DNA of 14,134 bases from CAZYWA01 sp964650975 [NCBI: uncultured bacterium] (GCA_964650975.1 CAZYWA010000175.1:1-14134); one strand, 5' to 3'. Numbered from the stretch's first letter, positions 6,886-14,066 are shown. Notes: generated by a model not told the origin, from the sequence alone. Made by a program: numbers and translations.

Positions 6886-8106
6886 ATGCAAATCGTCTGT
6901 CCAAGCTGCTCGAACCGATTGCAGGTCGACGCCGTCATGGCGACCGGCAAAACTTTCCGGGTGCGCTGCTCGCGCTGCGAGAACCGGTTCGAGGTCGATC
7001 GTCTGAGTGGCCGCCCGACGGGGGCCGTCCTGCCGCCCGCGACGCTCGCGGGAGTCATGAAGACGCCGCCGGAGGGAACGCCCGCTGGTTCCGGTGCCGC
7101 GATGGCCGGCACGTCGTCCAGCAGAGCGCGCTTCGAGAACCGCGGCACCACCGTGGTCGGCGCTCCCTATCGCACCACCTCCGAGACGCCCAAGCCATCG
7201 TCCATGGCCCCCGTGCCGGCGAAGCCGCGCATCGAGGCCGGGCCGCAGCTCGAGGAATTTCGGCGCACGCTTCCGCAGCGCTACCAGCAGATGCTGCAGC
7301 GCGACGAGCTGGCGCTCTTGGGCGTCGACGAAGCATCGGGCGACGTCGACGTGCTGCACGCCTACCTGCGGATCTCCGAGGAGTGGCGTCCCGCGCGCTA
7401 CGAAGGGTTCTTGAACGCCGCCGAGATGGAGATGGTGCGGATGGTGTCGGGGCGGCTCGACCAGGCGTACAACGACGTCGGCGAGCTGGCGCGCCGGCGA
7501 CGCATCGACGGACAGACCGGTCTCGGTATTTCCTCGGCGCCGCCCAGAACCGGACCGCTGCCGTCACGCAGCAGCACGCCGGCGCCGTCACCGTCCGCAC
7601 CTTCCACGGCCACGCTGCCGGGGCAACCGCCGACCTCCGCCGTGGGCTCGTTCCCGAAGGAAGTGCGCTCGGCCACCGTGTTCCTCGACCGCGGCCTCGA
7701 TGCGTTCAAAGCGAGCCGGTTCCTGGAAGCGAAGGAGCAATTCCAGCACTGCATCAGCCTCGACCCCAAGCGAGCGGAAGGCCACTACCGGCTGGGCCTG
7801 ACGCTGGTGCGGATCGGCGAGGGGAACGGCCACACCGACTGGGCCGCCGTCGAGAAATGCTACACCACGGCCATCGACGCCTCGCCCGACAACGTCGAGT
7901 TCCTGCTGGCCATGGCCAAGCAGTGGCAGCTGCGCGGCCAGGTCTCGACGGCGATGCGCTACTACAAGCGCATCCGCGACCTCGATCCCGACCATCCCGA
8001 GACCGCGCGCGAGATCCGCCTCTATCTGATGCGCAAGAAGAAGGACCAGAAGTCGACCACTCCCACGTCGCGCTTCCTGGGCTTCCTCAGCAACGCGAAG
8101 AAGTAA
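6886..8106 (+). CDS. Zinc-ribbon (MJ0042-type) protein with degenerate J-like region and C-terminal TPRs
   Basis: 406 residues. ATG start, with GAGG about 12 nt upstream; the start is fixed by the zinc ribbon at the very N-terminus: Cys5-x-x-Cys8 and Cys28-x-x-Cys31, the MJ0042/zinc_ribbon_5 pattern. Residues about 45-115 are low-complexity Pro/Ala/Thr/Ser. Residues about 125-200 (RYQQMLQRDELALLGVDEAS through RLDQAYNDV) resemble a J-domain in hydrophobic pattern, but the His-Pro-Asp loop is Arg168-Pro169-Ala170, so DnaK stimulation is not expected. A second Pro/Ser-rich linker (about 215-255) leads to three TPR-like helix pairs (about 256-375) and a basic tail (RKKKDQK). The protein is cytosolic, with no TM. 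It is probably a scaffold or protein-interaction factor. The next gene in the same direction is the glycosyltransferase, 125 bp downstream with element copy 2 between them. Confidence 0.85.
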   Translation: MQIVCPSCSNRLQVDAVMATGKTFRVRCSRCENRFEVDRLSGRPTGAVLPPATLAGVMKTPPEGTPAGSGAAMAGTSSSRARFENRGTTVVGAPYRTTSETPKPSSMAPVPAKPRIEAGPQLEEFRRTLPQRYQQMLQRDELALLGVDEASGDVDVLHAYLRISEEWRPARYEGFLNAAEMEMVRMVSGRLDQAYNDVGELARRRRIDGQTGLGISSAPPRTGPLPSRSSTPAPSPSAPSTATLPGQPPTSAVGSFPKEVRSATVFLDRGLDAFKASRFLEAKEQFQHCISLDPKRAEGHYRLGLTLVRIGEGNGHTDWAAVEKCYTTAIDASPDNVEFLLAMAKQWQLRGQVSTAMRYYKRIRDLDPDHPETAREIRLYLMRKKKDQKSTTPTSRFLGFLSNAKK

Positions 8107-8116
8107 GCCGAAGCTT

Positions 8117-8192
8117 GGAGGGCTGCGGTCCCTCGCAGCCGCGGCGTCCCAGCGCGATCGATCGCTGCGGACGCGAGGGACCGCGTCCCTCC
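8117..8192 (+). repeat. REP/BIME-like interspersed element, copy 2
   Basis: 76 bp, inverted on the plus strand relative to copy 1: CTGC-type half 8117-8140, linker 8141-8168 (28 nt), ACGC-type half 8169-8192. Both halves match the consensus perfectly. The linker ends are again complementary (GCGGCG and CGCTGC, with one wobble-type pair). It begins 10 bp after the stop of the zinc-ribbon/TPR gene and ends 39 bp before the glycosyltransferase start. Confidence 0.9.
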
Positions 8193-8231
8193 GGATCGGC
8201 GGAGCGCTGTGCTAGCTTCGCGCGTTCCGCC

Positions 8232-9833
8232 ATGCGATTCCGCGCCGTCGACTGGGCACTCGTGATCGCGCTCGGCGCGGCGCTCTACCTGCCCGGGCTC
8301 GCGGGCCACTCGCTCTGGAATCCCGACGAGCCGCGCTTCGCCGAGATCGCGCGGGTGATGACCGCGAGCGGCGACTGGCTGACGCCGCGGCTCAACGGCG
8401 AGCCCTACTCGAACAAGCCGCCGCTGCTCTTCTGGTCGATCGCGGCCATCGGCCGTGTGACCGGCGGTGTCGGCGAGCTCGCCGCGCGGCTGCCGTCGGC
8501 GCTCGCCGCGATCGGCGTGCTGGTGCTCACCGGCCTCATGGGAAGCGCCATCGGCGGTCGCCGCGTCGGCTGGTTCTCGGTGGCGGTGCTGGCCACGGCG
8601 CACCGCTTCGCGTGGCAAGCGCGCTGGTGCGAGACCGACATGCTGCTCTGCCTGTGGGTGACGCTGTCGCTCGCGGCGTACCAGGCGGCCAGTCGTAGCG
8701 GCCGCCTCGGATGGCTGGGCGCGCTGGCGCTCTACGGCGGCACGGCGGTCGGCGTGCTCACCAAGGGACTCGCGGCGCCGGTCGTGACCGGCCTCGCGAT
8801 TCTGTCCGATGTCACGCGCCGTCGCGCGTTCCGCGAAGTGCTGGGCTACCGGCTCGTTCCCGGGACGGTGCTCTTCCTGGCGATCGCGGCACCGTGGTTC
8901 TTGTCGATGTACCACGTGAACGGCGGTGCCTTCGTCGGCCACTTCTTCCTGCAACAACATCTACAGCGCTTCGTCCATCCGTTCGATCACGCCCACGGCC
9001 CGCTCTATTACCTCTACACGTTCCCGCCCGAGTTCCTGCCGTGGTCGCTGCTCTTGCCGGGGGTGGTTCTCGTCCTGGCACGCGACCGCGCGCTGCTGGT
9101 GCGGCTCTCGTTACCGCTCGGCTGGTTCGCGACGACGTTCCTGTTCTTCTCGATCGCGGGCTCGAAGCGAGGGCTCTACTTGCTGCCCGCGTTTCCGGCG
9201 GCGGCGATCGTGGTCGGTGCCGCCATCGATCGCTGGCTCTCAGACAAGCAGCTCGCCGGCTTCCCCTATCTCTGGTTCGATCTGCCGCTCTGGGCGATGC
9301 CCGGGATCGTCGGCGGAGCGGCACTCATCGGTCCGTTCGTCGCGCTCGTCGTGTCCCGGCACGACGCGGGTGCCGCGTTCGCGTGCGCGGCGGTGCTCGT
9401 GCCGCTCGGCGCCGGGCTCACGCTGTGGGCCGCCAAGGGCGCGCGCGAACGGTTCCTCGCGACCTTCGCGATCGCCGCGGTGGTGATCGTGCTCACCGCC
9501 GGGATCGTGTTCCCGCGCGTCGACCACTACAAATCGGCCAAGCCGCTGGCCGCGCACATCGCGCAGGTGCTGCCGCCGGGGGTCCCGCTCGGCCTCTACC
9601 AGTACGATCGCGCGCACTTCAACTTCTACATGAAGCGCGACGTGATCCAGCCGCTCACCACGCCAGCCGAAGCGAGCACGTTCCTCCACCAGCCGCCCAA
9701 CGCCTGCATCCTGACCGAGACCAAGGAGCTCGCGACGCTCGAGACCGAGCTGGGCGTACCACTGGCACACGTCGCCGAGGACTCGGTCGGCCACCGCCGC
9801 TTGCACCTCGCGTGCGCGGCGCCGCTTCGCTGA
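8232..9833 (+). CDS. ArnT/PMT-like integral membrane glycosyltransferase (GT-C fold, GT83-like)
   Basis: 533 residues. Members transfer a sugar from a polyprenyl-phosphate donor on the periplasmic face, e.g. to lipid A or protein. TM1 (about 8-24) is followed by the first periplasmic loop with the catalytic acidic pair Asp32-Glu33 in SLWNPDEPRFAEIARVM and then NGEPYSNKPPLLFW, a signature of ArnT-type enzymes. About 10-12 hydrophobic segments follow, with KGLAAP and SKRGLYLLPAFPA (family K-G-L and Lys-x-x-Tyr-Leu-x-Pro patterns). A C-terminal soluble portion (about 435-533) ends in HRRLHLACAAPLR. The reading frame is open far upstream, but ATG 8232 is chosen because it places TM1 and the Asp-Glu motif at the usual distance; upstream frame overlaps another gene and element copy 2. 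SD is weak. The substrate is unknown; no lipid A or polymyxin-resistance genes flank it. Confidence 0.9.
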   Translation: MRFRAVDWALVIALGAALYLPGLAGHSLWNPDEPRFAEIARVMTASGDWLTPRLNGEPYSNKPPLLFWSIAAIGRVTGGVGELAARLPSALAAIGVLVLTGLMGSAIGGRRVGWFSVAVLATAHRFAWQARWCETDMLLCLWVTLSLAAYQAASRSGRLGWLGALALYGGTAVGVLTKGLAAPVVTGLAILSDVTRRRAFREVLGYRLVPGTVLFLAIAAPWFLSMYHVNGGAFVGHFFLQQHLQRFVHPFDHAHGPLYYLYTFPPEFLPWSLLLPGVVLVLARDRALLVRLSLPLGWFATTFLFFSIAGSKRGLYLLPAFPAAAIVVGAAIDRWLSDKQLAGFPYLWFDLPLWAMPGIVGGAALIGPFVALVVSRHDAGAAFACAAVLVPLGAGLTLWAAKGARERFLATFAIAAVVIVLTAGIVFPRVDHYKSAKPLAAHIAQVLPPGVPLGLYQYDRAHFNFYMKRDVIQPLTTPAEASTFLHQPPNACILTETKELATLETELGVPLAHVAEDSVGHRRLHLACAAPLR

Positions 9834-9839
9834 GTTGCC

Positions 9840-9862
9840 GCGGGGGCTTTCCAAGCCCCCGC
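9840..9862 (+). terminator. Strong hairpin just after the glycosyltransferase stop
   Basis: GCGGGGGCTT and AAGCCCCCGC form a perfect 10-bp stem with a TCC loop, beginning 7 bp after the stop codon. No T-tract follows, so it is an imperfect intrinsic terminator or an RNA 3'-end stabiliser. Confidence 0.55.
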
Positions 9863-9958
9863 CCCAATCCGGCGCGACAACGCGCCCACCGGAAGCGCGG
9901 GTCGACAACGCCTGCCGAACGATTGTGCCTCACACCCTCTGAGCCCGAGCGCTGGCTG

Positions 9959-10034
9959 GGAGGGCTGCGGTCCCTCGCAGCCGCAGCATCGGATTCGGTG
10001 CAACCGCCGCGGACGCGAGGGACCGCGTCTGTCC
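9959..10034 (+). repeat. REP/BIME-like interspersed element, copy 3 (slightly diverged)
   Basis: CTGC-type half 9959-9982 is perfect; linker 9983-10010 (28 nt); ACGC-type half 10011-10034 has two substitutions near its outer end (TG where CC is expected, before TCC). It sits in the convergent gap between the glycosyltransferase and diguanylate cyclase genes, between two plain hairpins (9840-9862 and 10058-10077). Its orientation matches copy 2. Confidence 0.85.
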
Positions 10035-10057
10035 CAGTCTCGAGCGCGCTCGTTCGC

Positions 10058-10077
10058 GGACCGGCAGGAGCCGGTCC
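10058..10077. terminator. Perfect hairpin in convergent gap, near the 3' end of the diguanylate cyclase gene
   Basis: GGACCGGC-AGGA-GCCGGTCC is an 8-bp perfect stem with a 4-nt loop, 11 bp beyond the stop of the minus-strand diguanylate cyclase gene. It has no T-tract on either strand. It resembles a terminator-like stem rather than the interspersed element, although it shares the GGTCCCTC string. Confidence 0.4.
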
Positions 10078-10088
10078 CTCCCGCCGGC

Positions 10089-11240
10089 TCAGCGAGTCGC
10101 GACGCGGTTTCTGCCGGCGGCTTTCGCGTCGTACAGCGCTTGATCCGCGCGACGCAGCAGCGCCTCGACGTCGTCGTCACTGGAGGTCAGCTCGGCGCAG
10201 CCGATGCTCACCGTGCAGATGACGGGACCGTGCTCGTCGAACGAGCGGGTTGCCTCGACCGCGCCGCGCACCCGCTCCGCGACCTCCACGGCGGCCGGAA
10301 GCGAGGTCGACGGCAGCACGATCGCGAACTCCTCGCCGCCCATCCGCCCCACCACGTCGATCTCGCGCACCACCCGGCGGAAGAGCGCCGCGAGCGACCG
10401 CAGCACCGCGTCTCCCGTGGCATGACCGAACGAATCGTTCACCGCCTTGAAGTGATCGACGTCGATCATCAGGAGCGACAGCGGCTCGCTGGAACGGCGC
10501 GCGCGCGCCACCTCGTGCGTCGCGCGGTCGCGAAGGTGGCCGTGGTTCGCGACGTCGGTGAGAGGATCGGTGAGGCTCAGCCGGCGCAGCTCCTGGCGCT
10601 GCTCGAAGTTGGTGCGGATCACGAAATAGAGCATGTGGCCGACCGCCACGAAGAGCATGCTGACACCCGCCAGCACGCCGAGAAACGCCGCGACGAACGG
10701 ATCCTGGGCGTGACCGGGGTCGACCGCGAAGTAAGACGCCAGCGCCACGATCACGCCGCCGTAGACGAGCAGCACCCGCTCCGCGAGGCCCACCAGCACC
10801 ATGGTGGTGAAGAGCGGCACCGAGAAGACCGCGTAGAACCACGGCGTGCTGGCGCCGCCCATGACGCTCGCGGTGACGAACGTGATCGCGGTGATCGCGA
10901 AGAAGAGCCCGGTGATCACCAGCATCGCGCCGTCGCGGCCGTGCCGGTAACGGCGCCCGAGCAACACGATCAGCAGCATGGTGAGCGCGATGATGCTGCG
11001 CCACTCGAACGAGATGCGGAGCCGCCGCGGATCGGCCGCGAACACGAAGAAGTCCATCGGCCAGAACACCACCGCGAGCGCGCACCCGAACAGCGCCAGC
11101 GCCTGGGTGAGGCGCACCGAGGTGCGGCGCGCGTACTGCTCGAAGCTCTGGAGGTCGATCGGCTCGTCGCCGTCGTCGGCGAGCAGGCGCGACAGGTAGC
11201 GGTTGGCTTGAGCGCGATTCGAGGGCGGCGATCGATTCAT
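10089..11240 (-). CDS. Membrane-bound GGDEF diguanylate cyclase
   Basis: 383 residues; makes cyclic di-GMP from two GTP. The N-terminal cytosolic stretch (1-43) is followed by six predicted TM segments at about 44-67, 78-96, 104-126, 133-150, 155-173 and 180-208, an uncharacterised membrane sensor with no named domain. A short linker helix (IRTNFEQRQELRRLSLTDPLTDVANH) leads to the catalytic domain (about 215-383). The active-site motif is GGEEF at 301-305. A canonical inhibitory I-site, RxxD (REID, 292-295), lies exactly five residues upstream, so product inhibition is expected. The Mg-binding region LLMIDVDHFKAVNDSFGH is intact, as is the C-terminal ADQALYDAKAAGRNRV. There is no EAL or HD-GYP partner domain. 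ATG start with no clear SD. It stands alone on the minus strand, 130 bp downstream of the anti-sigma stop. Confidence 0.95.
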   Translation of the reverse strand: MNRSPPSNRAQANRYLSRLLADDGDEPIDLQSFEQYARRTSVRLTQALALFGCALAVVFWPMDFFVFAADPRRLRISFEWRSIIALTMLLIVLLGRRYRHGRDGAMLVITGLFFAITAITFVTASVMGGASTPWFYAVFSVPLFTTMVLVGLAERVLLVYGGVIVALASYFAVDPGHAQDPFVAAFLGVLAGVSMLFVAVGHMLYFVIRTNFEQRQELRRLSLTDPLTDVANHGHLRDRATHEVARARRSSEPLSLLMIDVDHFKAVNDSFGHATGDAVLRSLAALFRRVVREIDVVGRMGGEEFAIVLPSTSLPAAVEVAERVRGAVEATRSFDEHGPVICTVSIGCAELTSSDDDVEALLRRADQALYDAKAAGRNRVATR

Positions 11241-11300
11241 GCGAAGCGTTCGTGCGATGCGCGATTCTGAGCCCGTTTACCCCTTCCGTCCAGCGTACAC

Positions 11301-11333
11301 GCGTCGTCCCGATCGACGCGCGACCGGCGCGTC
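11301..11333. terminator. Two mutually exclusive hairpins between anti-sigma and diguanylate cyclase genes
   Basis: GCGTCG (11301-11306) can pair with CGACGC (11314-11319), or GACGCGC (11315-11321) can pair with GCGCGTC (11327-11333, 7 perfect bp, 5-nt loop). They share bases and cannot form together. The second lies 37 bp past the anti-sigma stop on the minus strand; no T-tract follows. It could be a terminator-like 3' end or chance GC-rich complementarity. Confidence 0.3.
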
Positions 11334-11370
11334 AAGAATCGTCAGCGATCGTACGCGAGCGAGGGACAGC

Positions 11371-13176
11371 TTACCCAGCCGGCGCGGTGGCCGGATTGGC
11401 GCGCTCGTCGCAGATCGAGAGCACGAGCACCAGCGGCGCGCTCAAGTCGTCGCCGCGCGCCTCGAGCACGGTCGTGAGCAACGAGTACGAAGCCTTACCT
11501 TGGGTGAACGCGATGCCGCCCAGGGCGTGACTGGGCGAGCTCATCGTTGCCACGCGGGTGCCGTCCGAGGTGACGATCGAGATCGGGGCGCCGGTGTTCG
11601 CGCCACGAACGAATGCAATCACGTCCCCCGGGATCGTCAGCTCGACCGGCGGACGTAGCGATGGGCACTCCTGACCAAGGATCTTCGCCTGCAGCACGCG
11701 TGAGCTCCGGATCGGCGGCGGGATGCTGGTGGTCAACGTGAGTCGAACGTCGCCGTCGATCGGCGCAGGGACGTCCCAATCGTTCCAACCTGGACGACCG
11801 CCACGGGACTCCAGGTCGACGAAGCTCGCTTCAGCGCGATCTCGACCCTCCACCGTCCCTTCCAAGCGGAGAGGTTGTGCCTGCGCCCAGGCCGGAGTGG
11901 CGTAGATTCCGCCCGGCTGCGGCTCGACCACGGTGAAGCTCTGGCGGATGCGTGCCAGCGTCGGACCGGCGTTCGGCGCCAGCTCGATCTCGAGCTCCGA
12001 GGAGGTGGGCTGCAGGGCGGCGACGTCCATGCCGTTGGCGCCTCCGCACGCGAGAAGCCCTCCGAGATGTGTCCCGGAATTCACGCATGGCGCCGGCGTG
12101 GGTGCGGGCCTGCCCTCGACTTTGCTCTGGAGCGCCGGTGGGCTCACGGGCATCGGTGGCTCCGCGACCGGTGCGTTCACGCCAGTCGACGCAGCTCCCG
12201 CCGCGGCGAGCCCTTTCAGGGCGTCAGCGCCCCGCTCGTCTCGCAACTCGTTGGCGGTCTTCGCGAGCGGTCGCGCGGCGGGCATGGGAGCCGGCGCGGG
12301 GGCCAGCTGCCGCTCGAAGTCGCGCCGATCGAACTCCGTCGGCGACGCGGCGAGCTGCCCGGCGGCGACACTGGACTCGCGCGCATCGCGCTTGTCGAAA
12401 GCATCCTGGCGAACACCCGCGACGGGCTCCGGCTGATTCGCCTTCTCGTTCACCGCCTTCTGGTCCCTGGACGTGGGCTCGACCACCGGTGCCGTGGAAG
12501 CGGCCGGTGCCGGCTGAGCTGGAGGAGTACGAAACGCCGAAGGCGGCCAATCGGCGTCCTTCGCGGCTTTCTTGGCTTCGGAAAGATCCTGGGGAACAGG
12601 CTCCTCGCGCTTCGGAGTGACGACGCGGTACTCCGTCGCAAGCTCCTTCTGCTTCTCGGCATCGCCCACCGCCTCCGCTTTGCCGCCCGCGGCAACCGGC
12701 GCTGACGCGGGAGCGGCGGCGTGGCCGGTAAACACGGCGTTCGGAGCTTCACCCTGCCCGCGCGCCGCGTCGAGGTCGGAGCGTGGGGCCGCGCTGCCCG
12801 AATCGGCCGGCGCCAAGCCGCGCTCGCGGTAAGTGACATAGACCGCGCTCACACCCACCAGCAGCGAGGCCGCGATCGCGAGCGGGCGCAGCCGCTTCCA
12901 GAGCGGCAAGCGAACCAGCTTCCCCGAGCGGATCGCGCCGGCGCGCTCGCGCGCGGCCGCGAGGATCGCACTCTCGACTGACGCGGGAATCCGTTCGCCG
13001 CCGCCCGATGCCGAAGCGCGCGCCGACCGCGCGAGCTGCTCGATCCGGTCGAGCTCGGCGCGGCACGGCGCGCAACCGGCCACGTGCTCGCGCTCGTCGC
13101 CGGTGCCCTCGTGGGTGCGCACGCGATCGAGCGCCGCCCAGTCGAGGTGCCGGCCGTCGCGACCGTCGCCGCTCAC
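11371..13176 (-). CDS. Large transmembrane anti-sigma factor (zinc-finger ZAS/zf-HC2 type)
   Basis: 601 residues from a GTG at 13176 that overlaps the sigma-factor stop as GTGA; a perfect AAGGAGGT (13183-13190) ends 6 nt upstream, which decides this start over the longer open frame. The cytosolic N-terminus has the ZAS motif His31-x3-Cys35-x2-Cys38 (HVAGCAPC), which binds Zn and occludes ECF sigma factors. One TM segment follows (about 98-116, PLAIAASLLVGVSAVYVTY) after a basic Trp-Lys-Arg-Leu-Arg stretch. The periplasmic part is unusually long: about 130-400 is low-complexity Ala/Pro/Glu/Lys, and about 410-601 is more ordered and beta-rich (ELEIELAPNAGPTLARIRQS, then DGDVRLTLTTSIPPP), with several Cys. 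I do not recognise that C-terminal domain. It should sense an envelope signal and release its sigma factor. Confidence 0.87.
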   Translation of the reverse strand: MSGDGRDGRHLDWAALDRVRTHEGTGDEREHVAGCAPCRAELDRIEQLARSARASASGGGERIPASVESAILAAARERAGAIRSGKLVRLPLWKRLRPLAIAASLLVGVSAVYVTYRERGLAPADSGSAAPRSDLDAARGQGEAPNAVFTGHAAAPASAPVAAGGKAEAVGDAEKQKELATEYRVVTPKREEPVPQDLSEAKKAAKDADWPPSAFRTPPAQPAPAASTAPVVEPTSRDQKAVNEKANQPEPVAGVRQDAFDKRDARESSVAAGQLAASPTEFDRRDFERQLAPAPAPMPAARPLAKTANELRDERGADALKGLAAAGAASTGVNAPVAEPPMPVSPPALQSKVEGRPAPTPAPCVNSGTHLGGLLACGGANGMDVAALQPTSSELEIELAPNAGPTLARIRQSFTVVEPQPGGIYATPAWAQAQPLRLEGTVEGRDRAEASFVDLESRGGRPGWNDWDVPAPIDGDVRLTLTTSIPPPIRSSRVLQAKILGQECPSLRPPVELTIPGDVIAFVRGANTGAPISIVTSDGTRVATMSSPSHALGGIAFTQGKASYSLLTTVLEARGDDLSAPLVLVLSICDERANPATAPAG

Positions 13177-13763
13177 GACCGCACCTCCTTCACCGGCACC
13201 AGCCGCGCCGCCGGTGCCCCGGCTCCGGTGAGCTCGCCGTGCCTCTCGCGGATCATCTCGAGCCCGTTGTGAAGCCGCGATTTCACGGTGCCGAGAGGAA
13301 TGCCGAGCGCCGCGGCGATGTCCTTGAGGCTCAGATCGTCGGCGAAGCGCATCCACAGCACCTCGCGGTGCGTCTCGGGCAGGCTCGTGAGCAACGCGTC
13401 GATGTCGGTGGGCATGGCGGGCTCAACCGCGAGCAAGCGCTCGGGCACGTTCTCGAGATCCTGCGTGCGACGGTGCTTGCGGCCGCGGGTGAGCGCCGTG
13501 TGCTTCACCACCGGATAGAGAAACGAACGCAGCTGCGCCGTGAGCTCGAAGCCCGGGAACTTGGTGAAGAAATACGTGAACGTCTCCTGCAGCACGTCGT
13601 GCGCGTCGTCCGGCGTCGAGGTGAAGCGTCGCGCGACCCCGATCACCCAGTCCTTGTGGCGGTGGTAGAGCGCCTCGAACGCGGCCTCGTCGCCACGATT
13701 GGCGCGATCGACCAGCGCCAGATCCTCGCTCGCGTTGCGCGGCGCCTCGTCCCGCTCGTCCAT
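13173..13763 (-). CDS. ECF-type RNA polymerase sigma factor
   Basis: 196 residues from the ATG at 13763. Region 2 (about 29-97) contains FEALYHRHKDWVIGVARRF and the core-binding/-10 element DDAHDVLQETFTYFFTKFPGF. Region 4 (about 120-173) contains LPETHREVLWMRFADDLSLKDIAAALGIP and the helix-turn-helix LGTVKSRLHNGLEMIRE. There are no regions 1.1 or 3, as expected for an ECF (group 4) factor. An upstream in-frame ATG at 13847 would give 224 residues, but the additional 28 residues (Trp, Cys and His rich) are unlike family N-termini, and no SD precedes either start well. The stop overlaps the anti-sigma GTG by 4 bp, so the pair is cotranscribed and translationally coupled. Regulated genes are unknown; autoregulation is usual for such pairs. 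Confidence 0.93.
   Translation of the reverse strand: MDERDEAPRNASEDLALVDRANRGDEAAFEALYHRHKDWVIGVARRFTSTPDDAHDVLQETFTYFFTKFPGFELTAQLRSFLYPVVKHTALTRGRKHRRTQDLENVPERLLAVEPAMPTDIDALLTSLPETHREVLWMRFADDLSLKDIAAALGIPLGTVKSRLHNGLEMIRERHGELTGAGAPAARLVPVKEVRS
13183..13190 (-). promoter_or_regulatory. Ribosome binding site of the anti-sigma gene
   Basis: AAGGAGGT on the minus strand is a full Shine-Dalgarno match, 6 nt before the GTG at 13176 and inside the last codons of the sigma gene. It fixes the anti-sigma start and is the strongest SD I saw in the window, suggesting that the anti-sigma is made efficiently relative to the sigma factor. Confidence 0.8.
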
Positions 13764-13989
13764 CGAGGAGAAGGCATCGCAGAGCACCCACCCCCAGCGC
13801 AAGGGGTGGACTGCGCAATGAACGGCTGGCGCCGTCACGAGCTCCATCCTCGTGGAGCGCGGCCGCGCGCCGAAAGGTTCAGCGCAGCGCGCGCACAGCC
13901 GCAGGCAGGCTCGGAGGAGTCCTCAGAAGGTGTGGACAAAATCGGATCATTGCCCGGAGCGTTTCCTCCGAAGCGATCGCCTGCTGTTT
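13764..13989. other. Upstream region of the sigma/anti-sigma operon
   Basis: I see no supported gene between the sigma ATG and element copy 4. The region should contain the operon promoter. The best candidate is TGAACC at 13876-13881 (minus strand). A TTTTGTCC-containing stretch further upstream (about 13931-13948, minus strand) gives no convincing promoter pair. Confidence 0.45.
13851..13881 (-). promoter_or_regulatory. Possible ECF-type promoter of the sigma/anti-sigma operon
   Basis: Reading the minus strand, TGAACC followed by TTT (13881 down to 13873) resembles the AAC-containing -35 elements used by many ECF sigma factors. TCCACG lies 19 bp downstream (13856-13851) as a possible -10. 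The spacing is slightly long and the -10 is weak. If used, transcription would start near 13845, which would exclude the ATG at 13847 and favour the one at 13763. Confidence 0.25.
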
Positions 13990-14066
13990 GGAGGGACGCG
14001 GTCCCTCGCGTCCGCAGCGTCTGAAGCAGGATGGACGCCGGCGGCTGCGAGGGACCGCAGCCCTCC
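13990..14066 (-). repeat. REP/BIME-like interspersed element, copy 4
   Basis: 77 bp: ACGC-type half 13990-14013, linker 14014-14042 (29 nt, one base longer than the others), CTGC-type half 14043-14066. Both halves match the consensus perfectly, and the orientation is that of copy 1. It lies 227 bp upstream of the sigma ATG. The last 68 bp of the window to its right show no supported gene. Confidence 0.9.

Noticed and set aside
6735-8231. Upstream extension of the glycosyltransferase frame, which stays open for about 1.5 kb
   Set aside because: It overlaps the well-supported zinc-ribbon/TPR gene in another frame and runs through element copy 2; the ArnT-like protein naturally begins at the ATG at 8232.
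13177-13356. N-terminal extension of the anti-sigma frame into the sigma gene
   Set aside because: The perfect SD at 13183-13190 and the GTGA overlap mark GTG 13176; the extension is an out-of-frame reading of sigma region 4.
13764-13847. Longer sigma-factor start at ATG 13847
   Set aside because: The extra residues do not resemble ECF N-termini and the GAGG before it has no proper spacing; kept only as an alternative.
6236-14066. The four repeats as a CRISPR array
   Set aside because: Copies are kilobases apart with genes between them, and each is internally palindromic with no uniform spacers.
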